Part shown: positions 1 through 11,440 of the stretch, piece by piece
Layout: each line of letters starts with the position of its first letter
Position numbering within the stretch: the first letter of the stretch is position 1
Assembly: GCF_030704535.1 (NCBI RefSeq)
Contig: NC_081818.1
Coordinates: 1,873,001-1,937,000, forward strand
Length of the DNA: 64,000 nt
DNA from: Vitis vinifera
Taxonomy: Eukaryota; Streptophyta; Magnoliopsida; Vitales; Vitaceae
Direction of reading: 5' to 3'
The notes under the pieces: model-generated
The model's database searches: none
What the model saw: only the letters and a program-made list of their open reading frames with translations
What the model was told of the DNA's origin: nothing
Program-made: the position numbers and the translations under genes

Positions 1-126
1 CAATGAAAAAATTTCAAGAACTCTTTTGTGGATGTGCATGAATTTATCAGTAGGTCTTATGGATGTCATGTATTCAGCCTTTAATATTGCTAATTCTTGC
101 TTCTTAATTGAATTTTCAATTTTCAG

Positions 127-499
127 ATAGAAAGCCACCAGGAGTTGGGCGTGGGAGAGGAAGAGGTAGAGAGGAAGGTGCTGGTGGAAGGCCAGCAAAG
201 GGCATAGGGCGTGGCATAGATGAAGGTGCCAAAGGCATGGGTGGAGGCCGGGGCAGGGGAGGGCCTGGTGGCAGGAGTGGCGGTAGCAGAGGTACATATT
301 ATATCTATTTATTCCCATTAAAACAAAGTAAAACTATTATCCAGGACATTTGTCATTATGTGTGCTTATGTCGCCTTTTAGATTTACCTATACACTCCAT
401 GTCGTATGTCAAACCCTTGGCACCATTTGCCCACACCACCTGGGAAAGATGACTGATGGATTTTTGTTTGGAACAGGTGGAGGACGTGGCCGTGGCTGA
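127..499 (+). CDS. LSM4: LSM4, U6 snRNA-associated Sm-like protein (3' end only)
   Basis: Only the last two coding exons are in the window: 127-291 and 477-499, joined in phase 1, with TGA at 497-499. Positions 1-126 are the end of the preceding intron, closing with a TTTTCAG acceptor. The exons encode a glycine/arginine-rich tail beginning [14 protein letters not shown] and ending GGRGRG, which matches the C-terminal RGG tail of plant LSm4. In the family this tail follows the Sm fold; LSm4 is part of the LSm2-8 ring on U6 snRNA and the LSm1-7 ring in mRNA decay, and RGG tails are typical arginine-methylation targets. The Sm domain itself lies upstream of the window. The 3' UTR runs to roughly 830 and contains a (TA)n run at 787-805. 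The call rests on the tail alone; another RGG protein is possible but the [14 protein letters not shown] start is characteristic. Confidence 0.85.
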
Positions 500-786
500 C
501 ACAACAAAAAATCTGCGAACAAATGACTGTGGTATAGCAATATGCCTTAAGGAGGGCTGGACTAAACATCTTTCAGATGCTGCACCAGTGCTTTGAGTGA
601 GTTCTGATCCTTTTGCCTCCCAAGGATACAGATGCTTTTATCCTTTCTTGCTTTCCCAATAGGAGCATTTATCAAATGGAAGTGTGAACTGGTTTGGTCG
701 CTTTCATTTTTTTCATGCCTGTGTGCTATTTCATTTTCTTCCTTGTGGGGTTGGGGGAAAAGTTTTGTAAATCCTCTTTTCTAAAC

Positions 787-805
787 TATATATATATATA
801 TATAT
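787..805. repeat. (TA)n microsatellite in LSM4 3' UTR
   Basis: About nine TA units follow the LSM4 stop by about 290 bp. It is an obvious length-polymorphic simple repeat. Confidence 0.9.
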
Positions 806-1017
806 GCATATTTGATCCAGTGCAATATTGGTATTATGGATAATCGTAGAGCTTTCCTTGAACAAAAAGCGTATTGTTGAAAACCTCTAACCAAGAGGTC
901 TTGAGAAATGGTGAATTTTTTAGAACCCTTAATAGTGTGTCAAAGGAAATTCATAGGTGATGACTATTTGAAAATAATCCAAAATTTTGTATGCTCTTCT
1001 AAACAAACCACTGTTTT

Positions 1018-1167
1018 ATTTGAAGACCAGCTTATGCGTACCTCGATTAATCCCATGGGGCCCTGAAGTTAACGACCGGGTAAATCCTCTAGTAGTCTTG
1101 AGAGGACTTGAACTGGTGACCATTAGGGAGCAAACCCAGGGTTGGACCAATTGAGCTACCCCTCAGG
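1018..1167 (-). mobile_element. tRNA-derived SINE with 21-bp target-site duplication
   Basis: On the minus strand the segment starts with a tRNA-like head: a Pol III box A (TAGCTCAATTGG, complement of 1147-1158) and a box B-like AGTTCAAGTCC (complement of 1104-1114). It ends with a GGGATTAATCGAGGTACGC-type body and a short A/T-rich tail near 1018-1024. It is flanked by direct repeats at 997-1017 and 1168-1188 that differ at one position (CACTG/CATTG), which is the expected LINE-mediated target-site duplication. Length and head-body-tail order fit a plant SINE. The well-preserved TSD implies a fairly young insertion. I know the family type but not its database name. Confidence 0.85.
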
Positions 1168-1189
1168 TTCTAAACAAACCATTGTTTTC

Positions 1190-2900
1190 ATCAACAATGC
1201 AAATCTACTATCACTTGTTCTTTTTTTCTACTTTGATTTCTTAAAGACGACTCTCTTAAGGGAAACCCCTTTTGTTTTTTGTTCACTCCTCTTTTATCTT
1301 AACAAAAGAACATGAAAATGGAAAAATTCAATCTATTCCTGTTTTTTACTTTGAATTTTTTTATTTTATGAAAATGGAAAATAGCTAAACAAACATGGCC
1401 TATTTTTTTTTTTTTTAATACATGGTGCTTTTGTTAGAAATATATGAAATAAATAATATTTTAGAAATTATTTAATCATTTTTATTATAATTTTTTTTAA
1501 TTTAACAAGGTCTATGACATTTTAAAATGATATATTATAAATAATTTAAGCATTTTAATATAATTTTTAAATTTAATAAGGTGTATGACATGTTAAAATA
1601 CCAAAGTAAGAAGTAATTACATCGTCTTTTATTGTTATTTTTCATATTCATTGTAATTATTTTCACATATATCCAATATTTCATTGTTTTTTATTAAAAT
1701 TAAAATAATTAGATATATTAAAAAAAGATGGAAGATAATGTTCCAAGAAATATTGAAGATTTAGGCTTTAGAATAATGAATTAAAAAATAAATCTGCAAA
1801 AGTTGGGTTGTGAAAATCTATTTCTTTTGGGATGGAATTCCTAGATATACTTTTCCCAAAATCATATTTATTTTCACTTTACATTTTTTTCGAAATTTTG
1901 ATGAAAAATGTGAAGTAAATAAATTAAGAAGGAAAAGTAAAAAAAAAAAAGTGAAAGAAAAATAAAATAAAATAAAAGATTTAAAATCTATAAATTATTA
2001 TTATATATTTTTTAAAACTCATTTAATTATTTTTTTCATTATATAAAGATAAAAATATATAAATTTTAAAATAATTTTAATTATATTTAATTTTTCTTTT
2101 ATAATGAAATCAAACGCAACAAAACATTTTTCATTAATACATTTTTTTTATTTTTTTGTTTCCTTAGTGCTTTCCACGAATCAAATATAACAAAAATTAA
2201 GTTTACAATCATAATTTTATAAACTCGGTTGCCTTCCATTTTTAATATTTTAAAATAATACCCTGATATTCAAAAGAAAAGAAGGTTAGAAACAACTAAA
2301 GAAGAAAGTGGATTTGGTAAGCAAGTGGAAGGTGAATTTAATTTTATAAGTTTATAATATTATATATATACACACATTTAAATAGGAGTTATATTTATAT
2401 ACCCTACTAATTTTTATTTTTATTTTAAATATAAATAGAATAAATAAAAATTACTCACGTGCCCTCATCTTCCTTTATGTTTATACGAAAAACCACTCTT
2501 CATAGTGTTTGATAAAACTAAAATCTTATTATTTAATAATTTAAATTGATTTTAAGTTAAATTATATTTAAATTATTGATTTAAAATTTATTATTTAATT
2601 TTTTTAATTATTAAGATGATTTGATAAAATTTATTTAAAATATATTTTAAATAATTAAATTGATATATTTATCCTCATAAATTATAATAAAGGCAAATAA
2701 AATCTTGTGGAATATTAAAAGAGATTATGAAAATGATCAGGACAAATAAAATAAAAATATGAATTTAAAAATAAATAAATTATTTTTATTTATTATTATT
2801 TTTAATTTTAATGCATTTTACCATCAATACTTAATAAGTAAATTAAAAATATCCAAAGGGAACTAACGAACAAACGGCGCATGCAAGTGAGACAGTGATC
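1190..2900. other. AT-rich intergenic spacer, LSM4 to HGSNAT-like
   Basis: No coding region is visible. The stretch is dominated by A/T runs and TTTAAAATTATT-like degenerate sequence. From about 2503 to 2850 it holds a sequence beginning TGTTTGATAAAACTAAAAT that resembles the repeats at 61.7-62.4 kb. The end near 2870-2950 should contain the HGSNAT-like promoter and 5' UTR, but no clear TATA box was recognised. Confidence 0.6.
2503..2850. repeat. Degenerate copy of the TTTGGTAAAACTTAA repeat family
   Basis: It shares the order TTTGATAAAACT..., TTGATTTTAAGTTAAATTAT, TAAATTGATATATTTATCCTC and AAATTATAATAAAGGCAAAT with the copies near 61.74, 61.96 and 63.86 kb. Boundaries are approximate and no TSD was found. 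Confidence 0.55.
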
Positions 2901-3035
2901 TGTCGAATAATAGCAGTTTGATTTTTTCTTTAAAGACAAAAATCAGCCGTCATGACAAAACAGCGTTTCCCTCAGTATCTCAGTCAACCCTTTCTTCCCT
3001 ATATCCTCCGCCACCTGTGTCTCCGGCGACCTCAC

Positions 3036-6000
3036 ATGGCCGACACCAGCATCAAAGACGACGCGCCGGACAACCAGCACCGTCTCATCATATCCGACTC
3101 CGGTTTTCCCCCCGAGGAAAGGCCCCAGAAAACAAAGCGCCTCGCATCTCTCGACATCTTCAGAGGCCTCACCGTCGCGGTAACTCCCCTCTCTCTCTTC
3201 TGTGTGTTGTGTGTCACCGGCAGTAGGAGCTGTAATCTGTGCAACTGATGCCGTTTGAGTGACACCTGGCGATTCAGGGGGGAAGAAGGACGGGATTACT
3301 AAATTGCCCTTGCTGGTTTCCGGAAATTACTATAATTCTTAATTCCATGGGTTTGATAACTAAACAAAACTATATTATATGTCATATTTTAATATGAATT
3401 GCTTTGTGTGTCTAAATTTTCTGGTTTTCCTTTTTCATCTATTTTTTAAGGAGCATCTCTATGTTGTGTGCTCTCCATAAATTTTTGTAGCCATGAAAAG
3501 AAACCCATCAAAATGAACTAATTCATTATTGAGAGGATGGGTTGATATGGCTATAAAGCATAGTAACTGTTGTATGAACATTAGAATTCCTTTATATCTT
3601 TAAGATAAATCTTATAGTTTTATATAAGGGTAAGCACAGAAACCAAAAGCATGGCCACAGCTTAAGTTATCAATGAAGCTGAGCTGATCTTTGGGGGAAT
3701 AGAATTGAATGTATGGTGGTGCCATAAGGAACTCAATTCACACACATTACAAGTAGAAAGGTGTGAAATCATGAAGTACTTCAGTTTTCTATGAAGCAAA
3801 GATTCAAAATGGATTTCTGTTTCATTATTTCCAATCTACTCACAAGCTGTAGGTCATGTGTCCAAACAAGAATATCCCAAAAGATTAGTAGCTGATTCTA
3901 CATTGAAAAAGTAGTGGGCTTAGGGACTTAGGCTATGTTTGATTCTTGGAAAGTACTAAGGAAAGAAAAAAAATACTAAAGAAAATAGTTTTTTCATGTT
4001 TGATTTCGTTATGGAAAATACAAAGAAAATGAAATATAACTAAAATTAATTAAATATTTATGCATTTTAAGATTATTTAATCTTTTACATAAAAGAGGAA
4101 AAATAAATGAAATGAGTTTGAAATAGCATGTAAAAATACTTTGTTTATTTTAAATATATTTTTTATTGTTTTTTCCTTCTACTTTTCATCTCTATTTTCT
4201 TTTCCTCGCATTTCCCCTCATTTTCCCAGTACCAAACATGCCCTTACTGTTTTGTACATGTACCCAGTTGGGTTCTCATTGGTGGGTCTATAGTTGCTCC
4301 ACTTTTGTGATATGTCACAATCCATTGTACTGTGCATACTGAAACCTGCTAGATATATGCATTGTAGCTGATGATTTTGGTGGATGATGCTGGAGGAGAA
4401 TGGCCCATGATTGGACATGCACCATGGAATGGTTGTAATCTTGCTGATTTTGTGATGCCATTCTTCTTATTCATCGTGGGAGTGGCCATTGCACTTGCTC
4501 TCAAGGTTGGTTCTTCCTTTTATCAAATAAAAAGACAATAAAAGATTGTTACTTCTATGCATTTATTCTTGATGTTGTCCTTTTAGAGAATACCAGATCG
4601 CCTTATGGCCATAAAAAAGGTGACCCTCAGGACTTTGAAGCTCCTCTTTTGGGGGCTCCTGTTACAAGGTTAGTTTTTTCTGTTTTATTTGTATGCCTAC
4701 TGTGATTATATTTTAGTATTGTAGTAATATCTGAAGACAACATAGCACATGATAAATGTTAGCATGTTTGATGAATTAGTTTGAAAAACATCTTAGTCCA
4801 ATGGGATGGACTCTAAGTCAGTCTGTCAAAAAGGAAATAATTCTGTTGGTTGTTTGTGTTGCACTCTTGCTTTCTTGATGAATGGCTGTCAAAGAAATGT
4901 GGCTTTCCCCGAAAGGGAAAAGCGTCAATCTGGCATACACATTCCCAATCAACCATGTGAAGATTATGTTGTTGGATGAGGACTTCCAAGTGTTGTGCAA
5001 ATCACGACAAAGAATAATAATAGGGAGAAAAGAATAAGAAAAAGGAAAAAATAAAACACAATGATTTACGTGGTTTGGCCTTAAGCCTACATCCACGGGC
5101 GAAGAAGAAGAACTTTCACTGTTGTTAAAAGGAGATTACAACACCTCAAGCTCTCAAATCCCAAAGCCCCAATTTATACCCACAAAGAGACTTACTATTT
5201 TTGGTCAAAATCTCTTCCTATATTTTTTCCTAATTACTAAGGAAGTTTCTATATAGGAAACTAAGTGTATAAATGCCAAAGATACCTTTTCCTAAAAAGA
5301 AGATCTCATAATAGGATATTTCCTATAATAATAGGAAACCGCTTTCAAGAATATCTTCTATTAGGAAACTATCAATAACTTTCCAAATTGACTCAAAATA
5401 CAATTTGAGACACTTTCCAACACCAAGGATGCTTGGTGTTTTGCTTTTCCTATTGAAAATTTTTCTTTGAAAAGGAGTCACTTGCTAATGGTGACATTTA
5501 TGTTAGTTTTATGTTTTTCTTCATGGAGATGTACATTAGAAAGAGTTCTTTCCCACCAACAACACAAAGAACCCACTAAATAATGGAATATATATTACAG
5601 AATTTATAACCTGTTATACTTGTTCTGTTGCATCAAAACACCCACAACCCCCTTTTTTTCCTTTATGGAAAACCTATTTCCTATTGATACAGATTGAGAT
5701 TGAAGGAAAAAGAATCCTGCACTCTAGTTTGGAACAGATTGAGAGAAGTATAGTGAAGTTGTTTTCTAAAAGATACTGTTACTTTAATGATTGCGAACAT
5801 CACACATTCTCATCAGATCAAATAGTCTATGTTTCAGTAGTGTTAACTTTTTTAACATTTGGAAGCTTGGAGAACTTTTCAATTTCCTCAAAGAAAGCAT
5901 GTTTCATATCAACATCTTCCTTGACAATGCAAGACAGTAAAATGGAAAGTGAGAACCAGATGTTACTTTACTGTTCTAACTTGGCTTTATTATGCTATGA

Positions 6001-9000
6001 AGGAAGTTTCACACAGGATCCTGACAAACTAACATATGGTGTTGACATGAAAAAAATAAGATGGTGTGGCATTCTCCAGGTGATATTGATTATCTTTTCA
6101 ATGTAGATTCTGATCAACAATATTTTAAATTTTAGGAAATTTGTTTTCATGTGTTAATTTGCTTACCCTTTTCAGTGAATTGCTCTTGCATATTTGGTAG
6201 TTGCTCTGCTAGAAATCACTACAAAAAAGGCCCAAGCCAAGGATCTATCACCTGGCCAGTTCTCTATATTCAAATTATACTGTTGGCACTGGTGATTATT
6301 TGGTTCTGTCGTTTCTTATTGACTAATGGTGACATCTTTTATATTTGTTAAACTTTCCTCCACTCTTTTATATGTACTTCAATTTGCAGGCTGATGGGAG
6401 CATGCGTTTTAATTGTTTATATGGCTGTATCTTATGGGACATATGTTCCTGATTGGCACTTCACTGTCCATGATAGAGATAGTGCTGATTATGGGAAGGT
6501 TCTCACTGTAAGTCCCTGTATGCCCATTCTCATTCTACTGAGCTATCTCAAGTGATCTTAGCATAGTCTAAGTTGTCAGTAATCATGTTTATTATTTACA
6601 CAAGACTCTGAAGCCCCACATAATATATTGTTCATTTGCTAACTGATAATGAATTAATCTCTATCTGGATGGAGGAGGAATGAAATCATTCCATTTATTT
6701 TAGATAGCATAAACATTATTTTTTGATGTGTGTCAAATAAATAAGGTCATGTTAATTTCTTCAGCAACTGCATTTTCCCCAGTGATGTTTTTTTGAATGC
6801 TATTAAAAAGTTTTACTGGAGATAACATGGAAGGATTTCATTTCATTCTTACTTTCATCTTAGGTAATCCTCTAATGTTATTCTAGGTAGCTTGTGGTGC
6901 GAGGGGAAAACTGGATCCTCCCTGTAACGTAGTGGGATACATTGATAGAGAAATACTTGGAATGAATCACATGTATCAGCATCCAGCTTGGACAAGATCT
7001 AAGGTGAGTGATTAATTCATCAGCCCTTTGTAACATTTCTTTGGTTTTTAGATCTCTAGTTTGTTGATGATGGCAGTTGCAGATTTTTCATCTTCTCTGA
7101 AGTGCTGCAGGCTTGCAATGAATATTCCCCTGATAAGGGCCCTTTTCGGAAGGATGCTCCATCATGGTGCTATGCGCCTTTTGAACCTGAAGGAATTCTA
7201 AGGTTTGTTGCACATCATTGTAACATTATATATTTTTACATAGATAGTAACCCTAATCCCTTGTGAAAATTATTGGAGAAGAATTTTCAATTATTTCTTG
7301 GAAAAAGCTTGAGCCTCATTTTAGGAAGTATGGATGACTTGACTGTTATTTCTTGATTTTTACATTGCAATTTCTTTGTTTTCAGCACCAACCTCATGAA
7401 ATGCTCCAATTGAACAGCTATTTATGGAGAGCTCATGATGAGGGTGTTTCTGTTACTGTGTAGCATAATTGTAAATCACATGTCTTAATCTATGCATTTT
7501 CTTATAACTGCAGTTCCATATCTGCAATTCTGTCCACCATAATTGGAGTGCATTTTGGACATGTGCTTATGCATTTGAAGGTGAAGTGAATGATTTAGGT
7601 AAATTGTGCTTGGCATAAACCTTCCTGCTTCACTTGTTTTTTGAATTTTTTCAATTCCAGGGTCACTCAGATAGATTGAAGCATTGGGTTGTGATGGGTT
7701 TTGCTCTCCTTGTATTAGGAATTACTCTTCATTTCACAGGTGGTGAGTACCGAGGAGCACAAAACAAAGGAAATCTTAGATCTGTTCTATTATTGTCCCT
7801 TTTTCTTTCTGATGCTATTTCCCTTATGATGCAGCAATTCCTCTGAACAAACAGCTGTACACATTTAGTTATGTTTGTGTGACCTCAGGGGCAGCAGCAT
7901 TGGTATTTTCATTCTTCTATATTCTGGTATGCTATTCTTCTGAAAGTTAGACGATCTATTATTGCCATAATATATTCGGGTGTTTGAGGTTTTCTAAGAA
8001 TTTGCAACCAATATAATTTAGCTAGATGGTAATTGCTCTTCGAGTGTAGGAATAACTTTCCATGACATTTACTTGTTGCAAGTTCCTGCATTTACCGATC
8101 ACAGTATGCCTCATCATACAATGGACTGCATCCCCCCTCTACTTCAGGGGAACTGGGAGCCTGTATTGATGTGGCATTCTGTTTGTGGTGACTGCAAGAA
8201 TAGCCCTAAGAAAGGAAAACAATTACAAAGTAACTGTAACTCACAAAGGGCCATCAAATTGTGGGCTGCTTCACCCACCTACATGAGCAGAATGAATACA
8301 AATATGTTGGTTGTACATCATTGGGCCACTCAAAGTACAGAAACCTTTGGATTTCTCCCTCACCAGAGTTTGGTATAATCAAAAGTAATACTCTCTTGTT
8401 GCCAGGTTGATGTTTGGGGCATGAGATTCCTGTGTCTGCCATTGGAATGGATTGGCATGAATGCCATGCTTGTCTATGTTATGGCAGCTGAAGGTGTCTT
8501 TGCAAAATTCATAAACGGGTGGTATTATGGTGACCCTCATAACACACTGGTACATTTTCTGTCAGCTTGTTAAGTTTTACTTTGCTTTGTCTCTTATCGC
8601 TTTAGCTTCTTGGTTACAATGCTGGAATAAAGCTCTTGAGACCTAATAATGACTCTTCTGAATGTAAAACACTATGTTCCATGTTTTCAGCAAACCCACA
8701 TAATATAGTTCTTTAGTTTTTTAGGTTGGATCAGAGGTTCAACTTAGTATTTCATTTCGTAATTCTACAGAACAACCCATTCAATCGCAAACCCAGTTGA
8801 ATCAAGAACTCCTATTCATCCATTTGTAGTTGTACTATCTAAATCTTCAATTCTTCATAACCAATTTGAATTAAACTATGGCAGATAAATTGGATTCAAC
8901 AACACATCTTCATCCAAGTTTGGCATTCAAGAAAAGTGGGCATCCTACTCTATGTCATCTTCGCGGAAATCCTCTTCTGGGCTATAGTTGCAGGCATGTT

Positions 9001-9031
9001 GCACCAGCTGGGCCTTCACTGGAAGCTTTAG
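3036..9031 (+). CDS. HGSNAT-like membrane acetyltransferase, with in-frame TGA in exon 5
   Basis: Thirteen exons read in one frame: 3036-3179, 4368-4505, 4587-4668, 6003-6079, 6176-6291, 6390-6507, 6887-7003, 7111-7202, 7514-7580, 7661-7739, 7835-7926, 8406-8549, 8885-9031 (TAG), giving 470 codons. The family is heparan-alpha-glucosaminide N-acetyltransferase-like (multi-pass, endomembrane; the substrate in plants is unknown). Visible landmarks: LASLDIFRGLTVA (about 36-48), GHAPWNGCNLADFVMPFF with the His (about 65) that aligns with the catalytic His of human HGSNAT, GTYVPDW, CGARGKLDPPCNVVGYIDR, GVHFGH, and the C-terminal GMNAMLVYVMAAEG and EILFW segments. An ATG at 2952 is in frame upstream; 3036 is preferred because the family start follows it closely. 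Codon 148 (6176-6178), immediately after the exon 4/5 junction, is TGA where relatives have Arg (LQ-R-IAL), so this copy as written is truncated to 147 residues. All other exons look intact. Confidence 0.88.
3929..4246. mobile_element. MITE-like element in HGSNAT-like intron 1
   Basis: The ends form imperfect inverted repeats of about 25 bp: TAGGCTATGTTTGATTCTTG on the left and the complement TAAGGGCATGTTTGGTACTG on the right. The interior is AT-rich and non-coding. I could not see a clean TSD, so the superfamily is open (hAT-like is my guess). Confidence 0.5.
4991..5422 (-). mobile_element. Solo LTR with 5-bp TSD in HGSNAT-like intron 3
   Basis: The 432-bp segment begins TGTTG and ends CAACA and is flanked by the direct repeat CCAAG at 4986-4990 and 5423-5427. 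Read on the minus strand it starts TGTTGGAAAGTGTC, contains a GGTATAAATTGGG promoter-like stretch, and ends with a T-rich stretch then TTTGCACAACA, the order expected of a plant LTR (U3-R-U5). No internal retrotransposon domain lies beside it, so it is a solo LTR left by LTR-LTR recombination. It inserted antisense to the host gene. Confidence 0.82.
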
Positions 9032-9384
9032 GAGCTTAGAATAAAAGTGCTCCTCCCATCAGAGTGCTGGCTACTTGTATTGTATGTAAGGTTTATTTTC
9101 TTTTCAGTAGCTACTGCAACCGCTTATTGCAGTTCATATGTATTAGCGTCTTCATATCCTACATTACTCTGCAGAGATTATCCAGAATTGAAAGCAAACT
9201 AATTGTATGGGTATGAGTGTATGAAAAGAATTTGTATTTGAACTATTCCTCCGGGTTCTTTGTCATTTGATAATAGTTTAATTTGACTCCGACTCCGGAG
9301 GTCTGCCTAAATACACCTAAACATCGTTGGTTTTAAATTTCATTAGTTATCATTGTTATAATTCATTTTAAGTTTTATGTCCTA
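9032..9384 (+). other. 3' UTR of HGSNAT-like gene and short spacer
   Basis: Non-coding sequence after the TAG. The 3' UTR probably ends near 9230-9290. It runs directly into the MULE target site. No other feature seen. Confidence 0.6.
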
Positions 9385-10655
9385 TTATTTGTAGGGATAA
9401 CCAATTAAAAGGGACAAAAATCCCTCAATATTGCAAAACTAACCCCCCACTTATTTAAGTCTCAAAAATGACTCAACTCGGACAAAAATACCCCCTCAGC
9501 TATCTTTTCAGCCCATTTTCCCTCCAACTCCAATTTTCCCTTGTGCTGTGTCTCTTCCTTATCCTGCAAACTCATTTGTTCCATCTGTTAACCTACGAGA
9601 AAGAAATCATGAAGGACTTTTCCGTTTATTGCAAGATAACAAAAAGGCAACACAACACAAGGAAAAAACATAAAGTAAGTTTCACTGTTTCATTCTTTGA
9701 TTTCGATTTTTCGAACTGTACATATGAATCTTCATCCATGAAATGAGAAAAAACCCTAAGTGTCCTATTTTGGTTCCTTTTATTTTTTTTTAATCAAGCC
9801 CTATTTTTCATCTTTCTGATATTGTGTGTTGATTCAGTTCATGAAAATGGAGGAAGAAAAAAATTCAGTGATGAAAAATACAAAATAGAAGAGGTATAAA
9901 ATTTTGGGAAAAAAGAGAAGTGAAAGAAAGCAAGTTGAAACCTCGTCATCGTCATCAGAAAATGAGAAGAAATCAACTGATTCAATAAACATTAATTTTC
10001 TACTTGAAATTTTGATTTTTAACTTTTTTTAAAAAATTTTTTATCATTTTTAATCGATTATCCTTTTTTTATGAATTTATTTTGCATGAATTGATAATCT
10101 AATTGTTGAAAATTTTCTCAATGAGGTTATAGTCAAAGGTTTAAAGCAATATTTGAATGATTAGAAAAAACTAAACTTAACTACTATCAAGTTTACCATC
10201 AAAAGGTTTTAAAATTTTGTGTAATGAAATTATTTGTTATGAATTTATAACGTATTTGAATATAATTTTTATGAAATTATTTTATCCAAATATTTAGAAT
10301 TTTGATTTAAATATATATGTTAAGAAAAAACTGAACTTAACTGCTATCAAGTTCATTGTCAACAGGTTGCAATTTCAAAATGGTTTGGTTTTGTTTCAAA
10401 TTTCAATAAACACTAGAATAAACAAGTTGTAATTGTTAGCACATTGATGTTGCCTTCTTCTTTTTCCGGAAGCGGCGAATAGAAAATCCTCATCTTTTTT
10501 CCCAAAAGTTTACCACAGTGGATACTATGTTTTGGGTATGTGTAGTTTGAATTTTAGTTATCATTTTTAATTTTTTGTAATAGTGAATCTTATGATCTTT
10601 GTTATTTATTTATGTATGTTAACTTTATTCTATGTAGCAAAATGCTTAAGCAAAA

Positions 10656-11265
10656 TGGATTAAGCATGACAAAAAAGGGAACCAATTCAAATTACTAGAG
10701 AATGATATTCTTATTGATTATGCCAATGGTTTGCAGCCTCTTTATTATGTCAAATGGCCTGATGTTGACATTGTGTATGTCCCCATCAATGTTCGGGCTA
10801 GTCACTGGGTATTAAGAGTTGTCCACCTTCATCGAAAGATTATATATGTATATGACTCATTGATGGGCATCAATAATAATGCAAGATTGCAAGTTGCCAT
10901 TAAACCATTAGTCAAATTGTTGCCGCATATATTGAATGCAATAACATATTATGGGTTTCATGGTGACACAAAAGTTAACTACCAGAAATGGGAAATTGAA
11001 CGACTACAAGATATTCCTCAACAGGAAAATGAGTAAGTGATCTTAAATTTACTTTCATATCTTATACACTTAATCCTTAATAATAGCCCTAACATTGATT
11101 ATCTATGTACCATGCAGTGGTGATTGTGGCATGTTTGTTACCAAATATGTTGAATACTTAATGCACAAGTACCATCCATTGAAGTCATTAACAAGGGCTT
11201 GAATGGACTGGTTTCGGGAAAAGATGGCAGCAAAGTTATTTTATATGAAATACTTGCCTATGTAA
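10656..11265 (+). pseudogene. MULE-borne Ulp1/C48 SUMO-protease-like unit, one in-frame stop
   Basis: Two exons, 10656-11032 and 11118-11265, joined across a GT-AG intron in phase 2. The protease core is complete by motif: His in ASHWVLRVV, Asp in IIYVYDSLMG, Gln in LQDIPQQEN and Cys in GDCGMFVTKY, the H-D-Q-C arrangement of C48 peptidases. A TGA at 11200-11202 replaces a codon before MDWFREKMAA and the frame then continues to TAA at 11263-11265, so about 20 C-terminal residues are cut off; the position is commonly Arg in related copies. The 5' limit is uncertain: the frame is open only from about 10656 (a TAA lies at 10647-10649), and no upstream exon was recognised. This is transposon cargo, not a host SUMO protease gene. 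Confidence 0.8.
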
Positions 11266-11440
11266 TGAATTCATGTTGATATTTCACATTTTGATAATGT
11301 AGTTAGATGGTTTGTTATATGTAATTGGATAGCTTCATATATGTAGTTAGACATTTTGATAAATGTAGTTGGACAGCTTGATATATATACTTGGATATTT
11401 TGTTGAATGTTGTTCGATAGTTATGTATACAATTGACCTT

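Noticed and set aside
1100..1167. A functional tRNA gene on the minus strand
   Set aside because: Pol III boxes are present but the acceptor stem and anticodon arm do not fit a tRNA, and a body, tail and TSD make it a SINE.
5684..6106. 140-aa open frame in HGSNAT-like intron 3
   Set aside because: Only its end (6003-6079) is exon 4; the upstream part is intron without family similarity, and the exon boundary is fixed by phase with exon 3.
6136..6175. Alternative acceptor TTTTAG/GAAATTTG that might bypass the exon 5 TGA
   Set aside because: It would add 40 bases and shift the frame relative to exon 5, so it does not rescue the protein.
6176..6178. TGA as a selenocysteine codon
   Set aside because: Land plants lack the selenocysteine system, and the family residue here is Arg.
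10656..11265. Host SUMO protease gene
   Set aside because: It lies inside a TIR/TSD-bounded MULE, lacks the N-terminal part of host ULP1 proteins and has an in-frame stop.
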